From contig CALCEJ010000048.1 in assembly GCA_937900465.1 (NCBI GenBank), positions 1 to 17,784 on the forward strand: a stretch of 17,784 nt of DNA, in the 5' to 3' direction. The notes under the pieces are model-generated. The model was not told the DNA's origin. It made no database searches and saw only the letters and a program-made list of their open reading frames with translations. Of this stretch, positions 15,101 through 17,784 are shown in pieces; positions within the stretch are counted from its first letter, which is position 1; each line of letters starts with the position of its first letter. The DNA is from an uncultured Bacteroidales bacterium. GTDB lineage: Bacteria; Bacteroidota; Bacteroidia; Bacteroidales; UBA932. A program made the translations under genes and the position numbers.

Positions 15101-17784
15101 TGGATGGATGGACAGAACTCAAACCGAGTTCGACACCCTGATGCGTCCCATTTCCGTGAAGACATATTCGGGGAGGTTTGGAGTCAGGCAGCGCATAATC
15201 CACGGGCCGATTCAACCGATAACAGAGTTCCCCGGAGATTCCCTTTTTTTACCCGATCCGCTTCCGGTCTTGTATGAAAGGATACCTGTGGATTCCACGG
15301 CGATTGTATCTGAAATAAGATACACATATGACACTTATGGAAATGTCGTAAGCGAGCGGTCAGCACCATACGGAAAAACTGTATTTACTGGAGGAGGCCG
15401 CACCTTCAGCGGAAGACACATAGTGGAAGAGTGGGACGCCCTGGAACACAGCACGTTCTATGGGAATTATGACGCGTTCAACAATCCCGGCATTGTCAGC
15501 CGCGAGTTCGACAACGGCAGCGGAGGTTTCTATCATCTGACTGATACCCTGTCCTATGATGGGTTAGGAAGGGTGACAAGGAGGGTAACTCCGGATGGTT
15601 CGGTCGAAACAATTGAAAGAAAGTGGGGCGGCAAAGGACTGTATACGGAAGAGAAGACGCGCTCTGGTTCTCCGGAGACCATAGTCCACTATGATGCGCT
15701 TGGCCGCGAGATCCGTCGAGGAGAGAGACGCTTCAATGGCGACTGGGTCTATGTGGATACCCATTATGACGACCGTGGCCTGATTGACAGGGTATCGCTA
15801 CCATTCAAGGGAGATACGACATCCAATTGGAATCTCTATGTTTATGATTATTACGATCGTCTGACATTCTCTCAAACCCCTGCCGGCAGGATGACGTGGT
15901 ATGCGTATAACGGTTCTGAGGTCACTGTTACGGATGAAGGGATAGCAACGACGAGGATAACGGATCCCTCCGGGAATCTTGTGAGCGCGACAGACACCTG
16001 CGGAACAATCTCCTACATATACCGGGATGACGGTCAACTATACAAAGTTACATCTCCGGAGGGGGTAGTTACCACCGTATCCTACGACAGGTATGGCCGT
16101 AGGAAGAAACTGTATGATCCGGGAGCGGGGACGCATACTTACTCTTACGTTTACGGGGATGACGGCAGTCATACTGAGTTGAGCACATCACCAACAGGTA
16201 CGGTATCCTCTCATTATGACCGCTATGGCAGGTTGTCGGAAAGGGTCCTTGACGGGACAGACTCAACGGTATATGCGTACAGTGAAAGAACGGGCCTGTT
16301 GACATCCGTAACATCCACTAACGGTACTGGAACAGTCTTCAGTTATGATTCGATTCACCGGCTTGCCGGAATAACAGAGTCCGGTGTTGATGGGCGGTGG
16401 TTTGAGAAGTCCGTCACCTACGGGGACGGGAGCAACATAGCGACGGTATCATATACAACGGAAGAGGGGCTGATAACAACAGAACTGTATTCTTATACCA
16501 ACGGCCATCTTACATCAATCCATACATCAGAAGGGATAAACGTGTTTACCCTTTCTTCGGAAAACGATATGGGAATGCCCACACGGGTGCTCACACAAGG
16601 TGTCCAGAGAGATTATTCTTATACCACTTCCGGATTCCCGTCGTCACGGAGTATGAACTACTGGTACGGGGGGTATCACACATATCAGTTCGACGGTTCC
16701 ACGGGAAATCTCCTCCAGAGGCGGGATCTTCGAAATGACTGGACGGAATCATTCAGCTACGACGGAATGAACCGTCTGGTGGCGGCTGGTGCCGGAAGGA
16801 CGGCCTCGTATGCGGATAACGGAAACATTACCTTCAAGTGGGATGTCGGTGCGATGTCTTATGATGATGCGGACAACCCGTATAAACTCACTTCGTGGAC
16901 GTCATCCGGCGGGATTCCTTTGACGGACACACGTGAAATTACGTATAACGGCGCAGCCCGTCCGACGAGTATAACGTACGAAAACAAGGTCGCGTCGTTC
17001 GTGTACAACGGAGAGAATGACCGCGTAAAAATGAGTGTCTCGGACGGGGCGGACACCCTCCTTGTCCGATACTATCTTGGAGGCCGTTATGAGCGGGACG
17101 AAACGGACAGCACCACAGTACGCCGCCTGTATCTTGGAGGGGACGCATATTCTGCGCCGATGGTATACATCAAAGAGAATGACGGTGGGTGGACCGCCTA
17201 CAATATCGGACGTGATTATCTTGGAAGCATAACCGAGATTCTCAGGGCCGACGGGTCCACGGTCGCCCAATATATGTATGACCCGTGGGGCAATGTCGCT
17301 GATTCGGAAACACGGACAGCCCTCACCTCCGGGCTTTTCCTTGGACGCGGCTTCACAGGGCATGAACATCTTCCCTGGTTTGGTCTTGTGAATATGAATG
17401 CCCGCCTGTATGATCCCCGTTTCGGCCGTTTTCTGTATCCCGACCCATACATACAGGCCCCGGGCTTTACACAGGGGCTCAACCGGTATTCTTACTGCCT
17501 GAACAATCCACTGAAGTATACCGATGAAAGCGGGGAGTTTATTATTAGCGGGACTGTTGCCATAGTTATGACAACAGTTGCGGTCATTGCGGGAACGACG
17601 GCAGGTGTCTTTAAAGGGGCCCAGATTGCGGATACACGAGGGTTGACTGGCAATGAAAGGACCTGGACGATAATTGGCGGTGGTATTATCGGCTTCCTTG
17701 TTTCTTTCCCTTTCGTTCTTCAGCCAACAGTTGTCCACTCTTGTCAACCTTTGTCAACCCTGTCCACGAGATGGCAAAATAAAA
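12174..17784 (+). CDS. Giant secreted SpvB/FG-GAP/RHS-repeat protein, partial (runs off the window)
   Basis: The frame from ATG 12174 has no stop for 1870 codons and continues past the edge. Residues 1-22 form a signal peptide (hydrophobic LLGLFWF, ending LFA-Q), so export is likely. An SpvB-type domain follows at about residues 65-125 (GAMVYSIPIGVASGW, TPSIALTYNSQGG, GIAGYGWEI). Four calcium-loop-like FG-GAP/VCBS motifs then appear: DVDGDGTDEV (430), DFDGDSKVEL (548), DINADGYPDI (615) and DVDKDNYPDI (671). YD/RHS repeats run from about 1100 to 1650 (YDGLGR, YDALGR, and YDRYGR twice). The RHS core is at about 1681-1788 (DYLGSITEI, YDPWGN, RLYDPRFGRFLYPDP, NRYSYCLNNPLKYTD). After the core come two hydrophobic stretches and then an unusual Ser/Thr/Gln-rich tail. 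The architecture recalls Tc-toxin TcB/TcC and RHS polymorphic toxins, which enclose a C-terminal effector in a shell. The effector, if any, lies beyond the window. Codon use looks more A/T-rich than in the flanking core genes. Confidence 0.9.
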   Translation, partial: MLKKYIHITLLGLFWFESLFAQLSLRHVLTEGEVSLIEDSLSLQPVSEPATSPVSGVYAVGRIPVEQTVSPSGAMVYSIPIGVASGWNLTPSIALTYNSQGGNGIAGYGWEITGVPSITTRNHNYYYDSAIQPASYYSLSVKYSLDGMPLVQSESVVDGYEMSTARGNVQVRAVRATGSQSVRYFEVLFPDGTMGRFGFEGNTSRNRTYPLTLLTDRNGNEITFSYTLTSGVYYLDSVNYGASGSSEIRFTYSQRSDTGAPGYSALASVQYPVKLLTRVESLDGGEELYRYTLTHKTSAGVSLLSSIGMSSGDTSVPPVRFAYGVDTEPRLVQTFTRVYGNTLQNYLYDSPVYKRGRLYPGNAGDGIIMYPNKPTYTELDIKWIGLHRYYKYGSGYSSNDMLMIAPRALESADTRIITVGDGFQIAEAVDVDGDGTDEVVKVNFSGSTATSTTYQITIYKFDASGSMSTRGFTVTVSDSNSNSGYYNPAQSHFRFGSFRGDGKAQLVIATRQSSVFALVDLNSGAKLGEQDGLFTVDEDFEQLTIVADFDGDSKVELCYIDESSLKSYKVMGVTGTSFYTYSSYSGVTKSLVTSCTGCNIGSASSTGRARLYVGDINADGYPDILSAPDISHGSTGACNQWHWFISTGQSFQHHSQNLRTRTPSTEILLMDVDKDNYPDIVQLDNNTLYLVRNIDGTAFAAAGTSNPYCTVYTGSHLLLCAATRLGEKVELMTVKYNIVHGYRYNTDQSHNRRITELDDGALNKTVTTYGSVDGNDGSYFCDFTRTYETSSGFKRDVMPLPLVKMVTAFSMGERVSSVAYTYYDSVVNTRGLGFCGFGGIRTREIVSGNVAYTKADPEKMGVPMETLLYAKDDDTPNKVISYTFDSHSSTYGKLDPRMSSSVATDNLTGIVSRITYEYDAYGYPIKEVSSRRIGNGQPHTDTLKRSYFHKLYPTNYILGSVTAQSVRKERDGSSLLGWMDRTQTEFDTLMRPISVKTYSGRFGVRQRIIHGPIQPITEFPGDSLFLPDPLPVLYERIPVDSTAIVSEIRYTYDTYGNVVSERSAPYGKTVFTGGGRTFSGRHIVEEWDALEHSTFYGNYDAFNNPGIVSREFDNGSGGFYHLTDTLSYDGLGRVTRRVTPDGSVETIERKWGGKGLYTEEKTRSGSPETIVHYDALGREIRRGERRFNGDWVYVDTHYDDRGLIDRVSLPFKGDTTSNWNLYVYDYYDRLTFSQTPAGRMTWYAYNGSEVTVTDEGIATTRITDPSGNLVSATDTCGTISYIYRDDGQLYKVTSPEGVVTTVSYDRYGRRKKLYDPGAGTHTYSYVYGDDGSHTELSTSPTGTVSSHYDRYGRLSERVLDGTDSTVYAYSERTGLLTSVTSTNGTGTVFSYDSIHRLAGITESGVDGRWFEKSVTYGDGSNIATVSYTTEEGLITTELYSYTNGHLTSIHTSEGINVFTLSSENDMGMPTRVLTQGVQRDYSYTTSGFPSSRSMNYWYGGYHTYQFDGSTGNLLQRRDLRNDWTESFSYDGMNRLVAAGAGRTASYADNGNITFKWDVGAMSYDDADNPYKLTSWTSSGGIPLTDTREITYNGAARPTSITYENKVASFVYNGENDRVKMSVSDGADTLLVRYYLGGRYERDETDSTTVRRLYLGGDAYSAPMVYIKENDGGWTAYNIGRDYLGSITEILRADGSTVAQYMYDPWGNVADSETRTALTSGLFLGRGFTGHEHLPWFGLVNMNARLYDPRFGRFLYPDPYIQAPGFTQGLNRYSYCLNNPLKYTDESGEFIISGTVAIVMTTVAVIAGTTAGVFKGAQIADTRGLTGNERTWTIIGGGIIGFLVSFPFVLQPTVVHSCQPLSTLSTRWQNK
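17731..17770. repeat. Four tandem decamer-like repeats at the RHS tip
   Basis: Four consecutive ten-base blocks are related: TTGTCCACTC, TTGTCAACCT, TTGTCAACCC and TGTCCACGAG (the last offset by one base). They fall within the RHS reading frame just after the second hydrophobic stretch and encode a Ser/Thr/Cys/Gln-rich segment. A ten-base period does not preserve the reading frame, so this is a DNA-level repeat rather than a peptide repeat. Role unknown. Confidence 0.5.

Noticed and set aside
16902..17747. 281-aa minus-strand ORF opposite the RHS core
   Set aside because: The plus strand carries unmistakable RHS core motifs across the same bases; the minus product is not family-like.

Overview
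The window looks like a chromosomal segment of a Bacteroidota bacterium, most likely order Bacteroidales. Three things point there: the gene set and order (mreB-mreC-mreD-PBP2-rodA), several copies of the Bacteroidota -7 promoter element TAnnTTTG just upstream of genes, and a large secreted SpvB/RHS protein whose signal peptide ends in FAQ. I cannot place it to genus from the sequence alone.

Layout. Positions 1-640 hold no credible gene. They contain a 16-bp direct repeat, a pair of palindromic REP-like elements in opposite orientation, and a T-free, G/A-rich array of imperfect ~18-bp tandem repeats. From 641 to 6348 runs the rod-shape operon: mreB, mreC, mreD, mrdA (PBP2) and rodA. All five are on the + strand and overlap by 1 or 4 nt, so they are probably translationally coupled. 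alaS (6379-9000) follows behind its own TAnnTTTG element. Convergent to it, on the - strand, is a two-gene unit read 12105 to 9011. Its first ORF is an in-frame fusion of an LptF/LptG-type lipopolysaccharide-export permease with a complete methionyl-tRNA formyltransferase (Fmt). Its second, overlapping by 1 nt, is a thiamine pyrophosphokinase. Divergent from this unit, with 68 bp between the start codons, a giant secreted SpvB/FG-GAP/RHS protein begins at 12174. It stays open for 1870 codons to the window edge, so it is partial.

How the genes work together. The mre-mrdA-rodA products form the elongasome: a cytoskeletal filament, its membrane scaffold, a transpeptidase and a glycosyltransferase. 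alaS, fmt and the thiamine kinase are housekeeping. The RHS gene is accessory and probably acts at or outside the cell surface.

The most unusual points are the LptG-Fmt fusion, in which the codon at the expected Fmt start reads ACG instead of ATG; the repeat-packed region before mreB; and the RHS tip, which ends in four decamer repeats at the window edge.
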